Shown: positions 51,103-59,746 of the stretch, piece after piece
Numbering within the stretch: position 1 is the first letter of the stretch
Layout of the letters: each line of letters starts with the position of its first letter
DNA from: Maritalea mobilis
GTDB taxonomy: Bacteria > Pseudomonadota > Alphaproteobacteria > Rhodobacterales > Rhodobacteraceae
Assembly: GCF_019800885.1 (NCBI RefSeq)
Contig: NZ_JAHVKE010000006.1
Coordinates: 1-64,000, forward strand
Reading direction: 5' to 3'
DNA: 64,000 bases
Program-made: the position numbers and the translations under genes
Notes under the pieces: generated by a model
Databases searched by the model: none
Seen by the model: the letters and a program-made list of their open reading frames with translations, nothing else
What the model was told of the DNA's origin: nothing

Positions 51103-52527
51103 ATGCCGATTTATCCCGTTCTTCTCGCCGGTGGATCCGGCACCCGGCTTTGGCCCCTGTCGCGAAAGTCTTATCCGAAGCAGTTCTCGAAGTTCATGGG
51201 CGAGTACAGCCTGTTCCAGAGCTCGGCACAACGGCTGTCGGGGGATCTTTTCACGGCACCGGTCGTGGTGACTGGTGATCCGTTCCGCTTCATTGTAACC
51301 GAACAGTTGGCGGCGATCCGGCAAGCGCCGCAAGCCGTGTTGATCGAACCATCGGCACGCAATACCGCACCCGCGATCGCCGCGGCGGCACTGCTGCTTG
51401 AGGCCCAGGACCCGGATGCCGTGATGCTGATCGCACCGTCAGATCACGTGATCCCCGACACCGAGTCGTTCCGCGCAGCCGTCGAGGCCGCACTTCCTGC
51501 CGCGGCTGAGGGGAACATCGTCACATTTGGCATCGCTCCGACCCGCGCCGAAACGGGCTACGGCTACCTGGAACTGGCGGAGAGCGCGAAAGCCTCGGCA
51601 GCAACTCCACAACGTCTTGCGCGCTTCGTCGAGAAACCGAACGTCGAACAAGCCGCCTCGATGCTGGCCGATGGTGGTTTTCTCTGGAACGCTGGAATCT
51701 TCCTGGCTTCTGCCGCTACGTTGCGGGACGCTTACGACGCACACGCCCCCAAGGTCCTGTCAGACACCAAAGCGGCGCTGGACGCGGCCACGACCGACCT
51801 GGGGTTCACCCGCCTCGACCCGGCCGCATGGGATGCACTGGACGACGTGTCCATCGACTACGCCATAATGGAGAAGGCCGCGAACCTCGCTGTCATGCCC
51901 TATACCGGGAAATGGTCCGACCTCGGCAGTTGGGATGCCGTTTGGCAGGAAAGCGCCAGGGACACGAGCGGAACGGCCGTCAGCGAAGGGTCGATCGCCA
52001 TCGACTGCAAAGACACTCTTCTGCGGGCCGAAGCGGACGGCCAGTGCATTATCGGCGTTGGCCTTGATGACATCGTCGCCATCGCCATGCCTGACGCCGT
52101 GCTGATCACTCGCAAGTCGGAAGCGCAGCGCACTAAGGATGCCGTTGCCGCCTTGCGCGAGGCAAAGGTACATCAGGCCGACAGCTTTCCGGTTGATCAT
52201 CGGCCTTGGGGAAGCTTCGAAAGTCTCGTCCAGGGTGCTCGATTCCAAGTGAAAAGGATCGTTGTGAAACCCGGCGCCGCCCTGTCGCTGCAATCACACC
52301 ACCATCGTGCCGAGCATTGGATTATCGTGGAGGGAACCGCACGCGTGACGGTAGACGACAACATCACGATGGTCAGCGAGAACCAGTCTGTCTATGTCCC
52401 ACTTGGGGCGGTCCACCGGCTGGAGAACCCCGGCAAACTCGATCTCGTCCTGATCGAAGTACAAACGGGCAGTTACCTCGGCGAGGATGACATCATCCGG
52501 TACGAGGATTTTTACGCCCGCTGTTAG
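51103..52527 (+). CDS. manC: Mannose-1-phosphate guanylyltransferase / mannose-6-phosphate isomerase
   Basis: A 474-residue type-II bifunctional enzyme. The N-terminal domain makes GDP-mannose (pyrophosphorylase signature YPVLLAGGSGTRLWPLSR; FVEKPNVEQA; WNAGIFL). The C-terminal cupin domain isomerises fructose-6-P to mannose-6-P (HHHRAEHWIIVEGTARV with metal His; GAVHRLENPGKLDLVLIEVQ). The start MPIYPVLLA at 51103 gives the family length. It supplies GDP-mannose or derived GDP-sugars to the glycan island. An IS5-type remnant begins at its stop codon. Confidence 0.96.
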   Translation: MPIYPVLLAGGSGTRLWPLSRKSYPKQFSKFMGEYSLFQSSAQRLSGDLFTAPVVVTGDPFRFIVTEQLAAIRQAPQAVLIEPSARNTAPAIAAAALLLEAQDPDAVMLIAPSDHVIPDTESFRAAVEAALPAAAEGNIVTFGIAPTRAETGYGYLELAESAKASAATPQRLARFVEKPNVEQAASMLADGGFLWNAGIFLASAATLRDAYDAHAPKVLSDTKAALDAATTDLGFTRLDPAAWDALDDVSIDYAIMEKAANLAVMPYTGKWSDLGSWDAVWQESARDTSGTAVSEGSIAIDCKDTLLRAEADGQCIIGVGLDDIVAIAMPDAVLITRKSEAQRTKDAVAALREAKVHQADSFPVDHRPWGSFESLVQGARFQVKRIVVKPGAALSLQSHHHRAEHWIIVEGTARVTVDDNITMVSENQSVYVPLGAVHRLENPGKLDLVLIEVQTGSYLGEDDIIRYEDFYARC

Positions 52528-52870
52528 GGTCAGCGATCACATCGGCGCGCGAGCGCTGCTGAGCAGCTTGCCAGAGGTCGACTGGCTGCTCGGGGTTCTT
52601 GGATATGACGCCGCCTGGTTCAGAGAAGCGTTGCAGGACAAAGGGATACGTCCCTGCATCCCAGGCGGTAAGCAACGCAAGACGACTGTGAGATACGATA
52701 AGCGTCGATACAAACGGCGCAGTCGCATCAAGATCATGTTCGGCAGGCTCAAGGACTGGCGCAGTGTGGCAACCCGGTACGATCGTTGCCCCAAGGTCTT
52801 CCTGTCAGCAATCGCACTTGCTGCCCTGGTCATCTACTGGGCTTGAAGCTCAACGGGTCCAGACCCTATA
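52528..52870 (+). pseudogene. IS5-family transposase 3' remnant
   Basis: The last ~105 codons of an IS5-group transposase: SDHIGARALLSSLP, GYDAAWFREALQDKGIRPC, KRRYKRRSRIKIMFGRLKDW and RYDRCPKVFLSAIALAAL are its well-known C-terminal blocks, ending at TGA 52844-52846. A terminal-inverted-repeat-like GGGTCCAGACCCTATA follows (52855-52870). The 5' part and the left end are missing. The remnant starts exactly where manC ends. Confidence 0.88.
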
Positions 52871-53037
52871 ACGCCGCGCCATTCCAGGAGATGAGACAGC
52901 CGAGCATCGCAACGAAATGTCATGTCATCAGATTCTGTTTTGGTCGTTGAGTTGGACCAGCGCCGGGCGCGCAGACTGGGTTCTTGCCCGCGCAGTTCCC
53001 AATGCGCCTCGCGTCATATGCGCCTCTGCCAGCCTGC

Positions 53038-54024
53038 TCAGTACTGCCATGTCAATCCTGCCGGATCCCCCGTTGCGACGATATGGTAGAGCGCGGCCTC
53101 ACCGGTCATGGCTGGATAGGCGGTGTGATCGAGGTCTTCGGGCACACTCATCGTGTCTCCGGGGGCCAATGTGGCCTCGCCAGCCGGATAGAGATCGGTC
53201 CCGTCCCAAACCACGCGCCAATGGCCCTTGACCGGCATCAGGACCGAGGGGCGGTCATGGCGATGCATGGTTTTGGTCGAGGACGCCCGTGTCAGCAGGC
53301 CGACCTCAAAGCCGGGCTTGTCCCGAAGGATGCCGTTTTCGCCGATGACCAGAACCGGCTTGCGGTCGGCCATTGCCACCAGATCAAGGTAGCGTGCCAC
53401 GTAGCCGGGGATGACCTCCCGCGTCGTCGGCTCGGGGAAGGCCTTGAGGTCTTCGTCCGAGAGGACCGGCATCAGTCCGACTCCATCAGGCAGGCTCTGT
53501 CCCTTCTTCGTATCGTAGAGCTTGCCCTCCTCCGACAGGACGAGGCCATGATCGCGCGCGTCCTCGATCACCTGCGGGGCCCAGATCACGCCACCCCCGG
53601 CATCGTCGCCGCCAAGGATCGCCATGATCATCCCGTAGTCTTCACCGATATTCTCGAAGCCGCGGAAAATACCGGTTGGAATGTTGAAGATGTCGCCCGG
53701 TTCCAGCACGACCTCGCCCGCGTCGCCCCAACGCCCCCAGAAGAACCGCCAACGGCCCGACAGGACGAAGAACACCTCGGCCGTGCGATGCGAATGCAGG
53801 CTGTTGCGGCATTTTGGGGGCTGGCCCGCCGCCCCGATGTTGAAGCCATGCGGGATGGTGATGTGAACATGCTGGTCCGCCGCCTCGGAGACGCCTCCGC
53901 CGATGATGGTGAAGTTCTCCTTCTGGTCGCTGCCGGGCGTATGCGCATCGATGAAGGCGGTGCGGCACGGCCGCAGATCGCCGTAACGGACGATGCGGGC
54001 TTCCATTTCGGGCGGGGTCATCAT
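53038..54024 (-). CDS. Bicupin protein (quercetinase-like)
   Basis: A 328-residue protein with two cupin barrels. The first (~40-150) has the metal-type motif NSLHSHRTAEVFFVLSGRW and GDIFNIPTGIFRGFEN. The second (~230-325) has TMHRHDRPSVLMPVKGHW and GDTMSVPEDLDHTAYP. Metal ligands (His-x-His, His) appear in both, so a dioxygenase or isomerase activity is possible. No signal peptide is seen. The start is one of two adjacent ATGs (54024/54021) after AGGAAGA. It is the last gene of the LacI-controlled minus-strand operon. Confidence 0.82.
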   Translation of the reverse strand: MMTPPEMEARIVRYGDLRPCRTAFIDAHTPGSDQKENFTIIGGGVSEAADQHVHITIPHGFNIGAAGQPPKCRNSLHSHRTAEVFFVLSGRWRFFWGRWGDAGEVVLEPGDIFNIPTGIFRGFENIGEDYGMIMAILGGDDAGGGVIWAPQVIEDARDHGLVLSEEGKLYDTKKGQSLPDGVGLMPVLSDEDLKAFPEPTTREVIPGYVARYLDLVAMADRKPVLVIGENGILRDKPGFEVGLLTRASSTKTMHRHDRPSVLMPVKGHWRVVWDGTDLYPAGEATLAPGDTMSVPEDLDHTAYPAMTGEAALYHIVATGDPAGLTWQY

Positions 54025-54058
54025 CGGGTCTTCCTGATTGGGCGATGGGGCGCGCTCG

Positions 54059-55051
54059 TCACTCGTCGGCGCCAGCGTAAAGGAGGATCTGCTTCCAGAT
54101 CGCGGTTTCATCGTAAAGCGTGTAGTCGCGGCGCAGCGTCGGCTCGGTGGTGCCAAGCGTGCCGAATTCCGCATGGGTGATGCCCAGCACGTAGACGGGC
54201 GCGCCGGTCGGGGCGCCGAACGCGCCCCAGCCTTCGTGTTTGCCCCAGAGGCTCCAGCGGACGGCGGCGCGGGGGGGCATGGTCGGGTCTTCGCGGCCGA
54301 TCTGGTGCTCGATCGTGAACGCCGCGTTGGGAAAGGCCGCGCGCAGGCCCATCCAGAACCAGTCGGCCGCCTCGATGCCATGCGCGGTCAGGCCGCCGGG
54401 GTATTCGAGATGGCAGGCGCGGTCATAGACCTGCGGGATCGCGCGCAGATCGGCGGACATGATACGGGTCAGCAGATCCGACAGGCGCTGGCCCCACTCG
54501 TTGTCGTTGCCCTTGCCGACATACGGCCCGGGCCGGTCCGTTTCCGGCGTCAGCGGCTTCGTGCAACTCAGCGGCCCGCCTTCCTTCGCGATCAGGTCAC
54601 GGGCATAGTCCCGCGGCTCCCACCCCAGTTGGCGGACGATGGCGCCCTGGTCGCGGATCAGCCATTCGTCGTCGATCATGTTGTCGCGCGCATGACAGTC
54701 CGCGAGGATGCGATAGCCCAGCTGCGCGCCCGTCGCCGTGCCGTAGACACCATCCCCCGAATGGGTCGCCTGGCTGAAGATCCGGTGCGAGGACAGCATC
54801 CCGTCCTCAGGGTCGCCGGACCAGATCACGTCCTCGCCCAGAAGGGTGCGGTCCGGAAACTCGGCCAAGGTCGCCATCGTGGCGGCAATCACGCCCTGGT
54901 TGCCGGTGACGACCGAGGACGGGGACCGGACCACGATATCCGGCGCATAGTAGTCATGCAGGGTCGAGATCCCGCGATCCTCCCAGATCTCCTTGGTGAT
55001 CCCGATGATGTAATGGGGAAAGTCGCGGAACTTGGGGTCAAAGCCCTTCAT
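54059..55051 (-). CDS. SnoaL/NTF2-like protein (two domains) A
   Basis: A 330-residue protein made of two NTF2-like halves: EIWEDRGISTLHDYYAPDIVVRSP in the first and ADLRAIPQVYDRACHLEYPGG in the second. SnoaL-type folds cyclise or hydrate reactive intermediates, but this family is mostly uncharacterised. The start MKGFDPKF at 55051 overlaps the lacI stop by 4 bp, so the two are coupled. It differs from the other two SnoaL proteins of the locus and may act at another step. Confidence 0.82.
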   Translation of the reverse strand: MKGFDPKFRDFPHYIIGITKEIWEDRGISTLHDYYAPDIVVRSPSSVVTGNQGVIAATMATLAEFPDRTLLGEDVIWSGDPEDGMLSSHRIFSQATHSGDGVYGTATGAQLGYRILADCHARDNMIDDEWLIRDQGAIVRQLGWEPRDYARDLIAKEGGPLSCTKPLTPETDRPGPYVGKGNDNEWGQRLSDLLTRIMSADLRAIPQVYDRACHLEYPGGLTAHGIEAADWFWMGLRAAFPNAAFTIEHQIGREDPTMPPRAAVRWSLWGKHEGWGAFGAPTGAPVYVLGITHAEFGTLGTTEPTLRRDYTLYDETAIWKQILLYAGADE

Positions 55052-56067
55052 CTTGTCCATCCTTCCGGTATGCGCGCCGAGCCGCGCACGATCAGCGGCC
55101 CCGCGATCTCGATTTTCTCGGGCAGCCGGTCGGGGTCCTCGATCTGTCCCAGAACCGTGTCCACCGTCGCCTCGACCATGCGGTTGATCGGCTGGCGCAA
55201 GGTCGTCAGATCATAGGCCGGCCAAGCGGCCATCGGCACGTCATCGTAACCCACGACCGAAACATCACCCGGCACCGACAGGCCCAGTTCGCCGCGCAGC
55301 ACGTCCATCACCGCGAAAGCCATGTGGTCGTTGCCGACGAAAATGGCATCGGGCCGCGCGTCTTGCGCCATGATCGTGCGCGCGGCCTCGGCGGCGGCGT
55401 CTCGCGCATACATCCCGTCGATGGTGGCCACCGGCGTCACACCCGCCTCGGCCAGGCGCGCGACGAACCCCTCGGTCCGGTCGCGCCCGGTCGACGAGCC
55501 TTGCCAACCCGCGATATGGGCGATCCTCTGGTGCGCACCGGCAAGCAGGAACTCCGCCACCTTGGCCCCGCCCTCGCGATTGGCCGAGGTGATCGCGCTG
55601 AAGCCCGAACCATCCTGCCCCCGGTTGAACATCACGACCGGAATACCGAGCGCCGCACAGCGTTCGGTCAGGTCGGAGGTCATCGCGACCGAGGCCGTGA
55701 TGATCCCGTCGACCTGGTAGGCCATCAGGTCCTGGATCACCTGTTCGACACCCTCGGCCGAATTCTCGGCCATCATCAGCAGGATGTGGTAGCCCCGCTC
55801 TTGCAGCGCCGCCCCCAATCGCTCGATCGCAGCCGGGTAGAACTGGTTGTCGAGATAGGCCACGACCAGGCCGATGATCCGGCTTTTGCCGGTGATCATG
55901 GCGCGGGCCAGCGAATTGGGACGGTAGCCAAGCTGCGCCGCCGCCGCGCGCACCTTGGCAATCGTCGACTTCGACGCCGACGCGCCCGAAAAAACCCGGC
56001 TGACCGCCGACTGGCTGACGCCAGCCAGCCGCGCCACGTCGATTGATGTCACCTTCGCGTCGGTCAT
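55048..56067 (-). CDS. LacI-family transcriptional regulator
   Basis: A 339-residue repressor. The N-terminal HTH reads SIDVARLAGVSQSAVSRVFSG and the hinge helix follows at YRPNSLARAMITGKS. The rest is a periplasmic-binding-protein-like sugar sensor (IIGLVVAYLDNQFYPAAIERL; PDAIFVGNDHMAFAVMDVL; VVGYDDVPMAAW). The start MTDAKVTS at 56067 overlaps the stop of the preceding SnoaL gene by 4 bp, so the regulator lies inside the operon it probably controls. Matching palindromes are at 58182-58199 and 58307-58322. Confidence 0.95.
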   Translation of the reverse strand: MTDAKVTSIDVARLAGVSQSAVSRVFSGASASKSTIAKVRAAAAQLGYRPNSLARAMITGKSRIIGLVVAYLDNQFYPAAIERLGAALQERGYHILLMMAENSAEGVEQVIQDLMAYQVDGIITASVAMTSDLTERCAALGIPVVMFNRGQDGSGFSAITSANREGGAKVAEFLLAGAHQRIAHIAGWQGSSTGRDRTEGFVARLAEAGVTPVATIDGMYARDAAAEAARTIMAQDARPDAIFVGNDHMAFAVMDVLRGELGLSVPGDVSVVGYDDVPMAAWPAYDLTTLRQPINRMVEATVDTVLGQIEDPDRLPEKIEIAGPLIVRGSARIPEGWTR

Positions 56068-57113
56068 CCGGCCCCCTCGGCCATTGGGTCGGGTATGGTG
56101 ACGGGGCCGATATTGCGGGCCTTGTTGAATTCGGCCAGCCGCCCCAGAACGTCGACCCCGACCTGCCGATAAAGATCGAGCAGATCGACGAGCACCCAGT
56201 TCTCGCGGATCAGCCCCCCCTCCAGCCGCCAGAAATCGAGGCTGCGCAGCAAAACCTCCCCGTGGCTGGGAGGCAATCCCATCCAGCCGCCGCCGGTCAG
56301 GGTGAGGCGCATGTTGGGCCACCCGGTTTCGGCCACCACATCGCCCTCGGCGATCCAGTGCGACATCAGATCCCCCATCGCGTCGAGCTTGCGGTCGGGC
56401 ATGGCGCGCAGGAACGGGATCTGGTGCCAATGCCGGAACCCGGCAATCCCGCGCCCGGTGCCGATCCCGGCGGGGCCGTACCAGTTGAACCGAGGGTGCC
56501 AGTAGCGATCGAGGTTCATAACCTCGGGGCTGCCTTCCGAGGGGTAGCGACACAAATCGGTCAGCATGGCGATGACATGGTCCAAGGCCGCCTGCCCTTC
56601 GCCCGACAGGTGCAGGCCGTCCCCGCTCATCGGGGCGGGGGTACACAGGAACGCCCCCAGTTGCGGCGCCATCGGCCAGGCGCGCGCCTGCATCATCAGT
56701 TCGGGAATATCCCAGATCGCCTGCATCTCGGTGACCCGGCCATCCTCGATCCGGAAGAACTCGTGATAGCGCATGTGAGCAAGGTGCCCGGTCGGCGGAA
56801 TGTCAAGGAACGGGGCAAGGAACGTGCCCATGTAGGTGCCCATGCACCCGACCCAGCCTTGCCCCTCTGGCGTCGTGCCCGCGACAACGATCATGTCGCG
56901 CCGTTCGAGGTCGGGCATGGCCTGCAACAAGGGCGCATAGGCCGTGTCGAAAAGAGCCTCTGGCCCGATAAGGTCGCCGAACGGATGACACAGATGCAAC
57001 GTGGCATCGGGCGCAACCACTTCACCAAGGGCCGCACGCATCCCGTCGGGTGTCGCGGTTTCAGCCGCCTTGCGAAACGGCGCGAGCGTGTCTTTCAGGC
57101 GATGCGCCTCCAT
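56064..57113 (-). CDS. SnoaL/NTF2-like protein (two domains) B
   Basis: A 349-residue protein with two NTF2-like halves (DATLHLCHPFGDLIGPEALFD and WHPRFNWYGPAGIGTGRGIAG). Its C terminus (RENWVLVDLLDLYRQVGVDVLGRLAE) is clearly paralogous to that of protein C at 61658-62677. The start MEAHRLKDT at 57113 is 4 bp after the ATPase stop. It is possibly an ester cyclase-like or lactonising enzyme, but no activity is proven for relatives. It lies between importer ATPase and regulator. Confidence 0.82.
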   Translation of the reverse strand: MEAHRLKDTLAPFRKAAETATPDGMRAALGEVVAPDATLHLCHPFGDLIGPEALFDTAYAPLLQAMPDLERRDMIVVAGTTPEGQGWVGCMGTYMGTFLAPFLDIPPTGHLAHMRYHEFFRIEDGRVTEMQAIWDIPELMMQARAWPMAPQLGAFLCTPAPMSGDGLHLSGEGQAALDHVIAMLTDLCRYPSEGSPEVMNLDRYWHPRFNWYGPAGIGTGRGIAGFRHWHQIPFLRAMPDRKLDAMGDLMSHWIAEGDVVAETGWPNMRLTLTGGGWMGLPPSHGEVLLRSLDFWRLEGGLIRENWVLVDLLDLYRQVGVDVLGRLAEFNKARNIGPVTIPDPMAEGAG

Positions 57114-57117
57114 CGGA

Positions 57118-58158
57118 TCAGACCCTTTCGCCCGTGTCGCCATCGAAGACATGGCAGATCGAGGCCGGGATATGCGCGCGGAACATGTCCCCGATCTCGG
57201 CCCGGAAATCCTTGGGGGCCTTGACCGAGACCAGCGCGCCGCCGATGCGCACGGTGACCATGGTGCTGTCGCCCAGCAGTTCGAGCGTGTAGATCGGCGC
57301 GTGGAGTTCCTCGCCCCCTTCGAGCGTCGCATCCTCGGCGCGGAACCCCAGCGTCACCTTGCCATCCGGCAGCGAAAAGCCGGGGATGTCCAGCCCCGCG
57401 CCGGTGAACACACCGCCCCGCATCTGCCCCTCGACCAGGTTCATGGCCGGGTTGCCGATGAAGCCTGCGACGAAGGTGTTCGCAGGCCGGTCGTAAATCT
57501 CGGTCGGGCTGCCCACCTGCTGAACCACGCCCTTGTTCATCACCACCACGCGGTCGGCCAGCGTCATCGCCTCGATCTGGTCATGGGTCACGTAAATCGT
57601 CGTGACCTGCAACTCGTGGCTGAGGTTCTTGATCTGCGCCCGGGTCGAGACGCGCAGTTTCGCGTCGAGGTTCGACAGAGGTTCGTCCATCAGGAACACG
57701 TTGGGCTGGCGCACGATGGCACGGGCCAAGGCAACCCGCTGCCGCTGACCGCCGGACAGTTCCGCCGGGCGGCGATGCAGGAAATCGGTCAGTTCCACCA
57801 TCTCGGCCGCGCGCATCACGCGATCCTTGTGCGTCGCAGGGTCAATCTTGCGCACCTTCAGGGGGAAGCGGATGTTCTCGTAAACGTCGAGATTGGGGTA
57901 GAGCGCGTAGCTCTGGAACACCATCGCCACGTCGCGATCCTTGGGGTCGAGGTCGTTGACGCGCCGCCCGTCGATCAGGATGTCACCCTCGGTGATCTCT
58001 TCAAGTCCGGCGATCATCCGCATCGTTGTCGTCTTGCCGCATCCCGACGGGCCCAGCAGCACAAGGAATTCCCGATCGGGGATGGTGAGATCGAAGCGGT
58101 CGACGCCAACGAAATTGCCCCACCGCTTGGACAGATTGCGCAACTCGATCTCGGCCAT
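57118..58158 (-). CDS. ABC transporter ATP-binding protein (CUT1/UgpC-MalK type)
   Basis: A 346-residue ATPase of a carbohydrate-type importer. Walker A GPSGCGKTT, Q-loop VFQSYALYP, signature LSGGQRQR, Walker B VFLMDEPLSN and switch His in IYVTHDQIEAM are all present. The C-terminal ~110 residues form an OB-fold regulatory domain (KVTLGFRAEDATL). The start MAEIELRNL at 58158 follows GAGGGGG. It heads the minus-strand operon, while its binding protein and permeases are on the plus strand across the shared promoter region. Confidence 0.95.
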   Translation of the reverse strand: MAEIELRNLSKRWGNFVGVDRFDLTIPDREFLVLLGPSGCGKTTTMRMIAGLEEITEGDILIDGRRVNDLDPKDRDVAMVFQSYALYPNLDVYENIRFPLKVRKIDPATHKDRVMRAAEMVELTDFLHRRPAELSGGQRQRVALARAIVRQPNVFLMDEPLSNLDAKLRVSTRAQIKNLSHELQVTTIYVTHDQIEAMTLADRVVVMNKGVVQQVGSPTEIYDRPANTFVAGFIGNPAMNLVEGQMRGGVFTGAGLDIPGFSLPDGKVTLGFRAEDATLEGGEELHAPIYTLELLGDSTMVTVRIGGALVSVKAPKDFRAEIGDMFRAHIPASICHVFDGDTGERV

Positions 58159-58181
58159 GGCAGCCCCCTCGCCCAAGGCGT

Positions 58182-58199
58182 AGTGCATACGAATGCACT
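58182..58199. promoter_or_regulatory. LacI-type operator (ATPase side)
   Basis: The 18-bp inverted repeat AGTGCATACGAATGCACT has a central CG and a single mismatched pair, the classic even-symmetry LacI-family operator layout. It lies 24 bp upstream of the ATPase start codon. Confidence 0.75.
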
Positions 58200-58306
58200 C
58201 ACGCTATCGCCGATTCTGGAAAGCACGCAAGCCATATTTGAAAGACGTTTACGAAAGAGCGCTTCCGAGAAAAAAGCTTGCCCGACCCGTGAACCATGCC
58301 CCAATG

Positions 58307-58322
58307 TTGCACACGTATGCAA
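58307..58322. promoter_or_regulatory. LacI-type operator (binding-protein side)
   Basis: TTGCACACGTATGCAA (16 bp, central CG, one mismatched pair) shares the core TGCA-ACG-TGCA pattern with the site at 58182-58199. It lies 101 bp before the start of the solute-binding protein gene, so the two sites flank the divergent promoters. Confidence 0.75.
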
Positions 58323-58422
58323 GTCACAACTCGATTCGCGATTGCGGCTCGTGACACTTTAAACACGACAAGGCCGGTTGCGCCCCGCAAACCGCGCCGA
58401 CCATTCCAGGGAGCCTTGTGCC

Positions 58423-59661
58423 ATGATCTTCACCAGACTGACGGCCATCACCCTCGCCGCGACCGCGATCGGCGGCGGCGCCGCGTTGGCCGATTGCGGC
58501 ATCGACAGCGGTCGCGTCGCGATCCTGTCCAATGACTTTCCCGCCTTGCAGGCCATGGCCGCCGGCGCCGCCGAATGTGCCAGCGACACGGTCGAGGTCT
58601 CGGCGAACCAGACGACCGAACATCGCGACATCCAGGTTGCCGCCCTGACCGCCGATCCGGCGCAGTACACCAGCGCGGTCGTCGCAAACTCCTCCATCGT
58701 GCCGCTGCTGAACGACGGTCTGATCCGCCCGCTCGACGACCTGATCGCCGAACACGCGCCTGACCTGCCCGGCCTCAACCGCATCACCATCGACGGCGAG
58801 GTGATGGCCATCGCCTTCATGGCCAATGCCCAGCACCTTTACGTGCGGACCGACATCCTCGAACAGGTCGGCGCCGAGGTGCCCACCACCTACGAAGAGG
58901 TGCTCGAGGTGCTGGCCGCTGTGCGCGAGGCCGGGATCATGGACCACCCCTGGGCGATGAACACCGCTTCGGGCTGGAACCTCGGCGAGGAATTCGTGAA
59001 CATGATGATCGGCATGGGCGGCAGCCTGTTCGAGCCCGGCAGCGCCGAGCCGGCGGTCAATTCCGAGGAAGGCATCGCCGCGCTGGAGATGCTGGCGGCG
59101 CTGAACGACTATGCCAACCCCGATTTCCTGACCTTCGACAGCAACGCCACGCAGGCCCTGTGGGAGTCGGGCGAGCTGGCGATCGCCTACATGTGGGGCT
59201 CGCGCGGGGGTGGCATCCTCGATGACGAGGGCGCTGCCGAGGGCGTGGTTGAAAACACGCTTCTGGTTGCGGCCCCGACCGTTGGCGGTGGTGACACGCC
59301 CGCCTCGACCCTCTGGTGGGACGGGTTCACCATTGCCGCCAACATCTCGGACGAAGATGCCGAGGCCACCTTCATCGCGCTGATGAACGGACTGCGCCCC
59401 GAGATCGTCGAAGCCAATAACGATGCTGCGGTCTGGCTGCTGGAGGGCTACACGCCCGGCGCACCTGCCGCTGGCGTTTCGGCCACGGCCGAGGCCGGGG
59501 CCACCCCCTACCCGATGCTGCCCTATGCCGGCCTGATGCATACCGCGCTTGGCAACGAGCTTGCGCAATTCCTGCAAGGCGAAGAAAGCGCCGAGCAGGC
59601 GCTGGCCGATGTCGAGGCCGCCTATATCGCCGCCGCGCGCGAACAGGGTTTCCTCGACTGA
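58423..59661 (+). CDS. ABC transporter solute-binding protein (family 1)
   Basis: A 412-residue periplasmic protein. A signal peptide is evident (MIFTRLTAITLAATAIGGG, then AALADC, cleavage near 22). The binding-protein fold shows AQHLYVRTDILEQVGAEVPTTYEE, typical of extracellular solute-binding family 1, and LWWDGFTIAANISDEDAEA. GGGAG precedes the ATG at 58423. The ligand is unknown; CUT1 relatives bind oligosaccharides, glycerophosphodiesters or polyols. A hairpin separates it from the permease genes, as is common for binding proteins made in excess. Confidence 0.93.
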   Translation: MIFTRLTAITLAATAIGGGAALADCGIDSGRVAILSNDFPALQAMAAGAAECASDTVEVSANQTTEHRDIQVAALTADPAQYTSAVVANSSIVPLLNDGLIRPLDDLIAEHAPDLPGLNRITIDGEVMAIAFMANAQHLYVRTDILEQVGAEVPTTYEEVLEVLAAVREAGIMDHPWAMNTASGWNLGEEFVNMMIGMGGSLFEPGSAEPAVNSEEGIAALEMLAALNDYANPDFLTFDSNATQALWESGELAIAYMWGSRGGGILDDEGAAEGVVENTLLVAAPTVGGGDTPASTLWWDGFTIAANISDEDAEATFIALMNGLRPEIVEANNDAAVWLLEGYTPGAPAAGVSATAEAGATPYPMLPYAGLMHTALGNELAQFLQGEESAEQALADVEAAYIAAAREQGFLD

Positions 59662-59675
59662 CACAAAGTCAAACG

Positions 59676-59701
59676 GCGGGGCGGTCCGAACGCCGCCCCG
59701 C
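59676..59701 (+). terminator. Hairpin between binding-protein and permease genes
   Basis: GCGGGGCGG (59676-59684) pairs with CCGCCCCGC (59693-59701), 9 bp with an 8-nt loop, 14 bp after the stop. Such structures commonly raise binding-protein mRNA relative to permease mRNA by blocking 3' decay or by partial termination. Confidence 0.65.
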
Positions 59702-59746
59702 AATCCCCCTCGCCCCGTCCCCATCCGCGCCGACGCGAGGCCGCAC

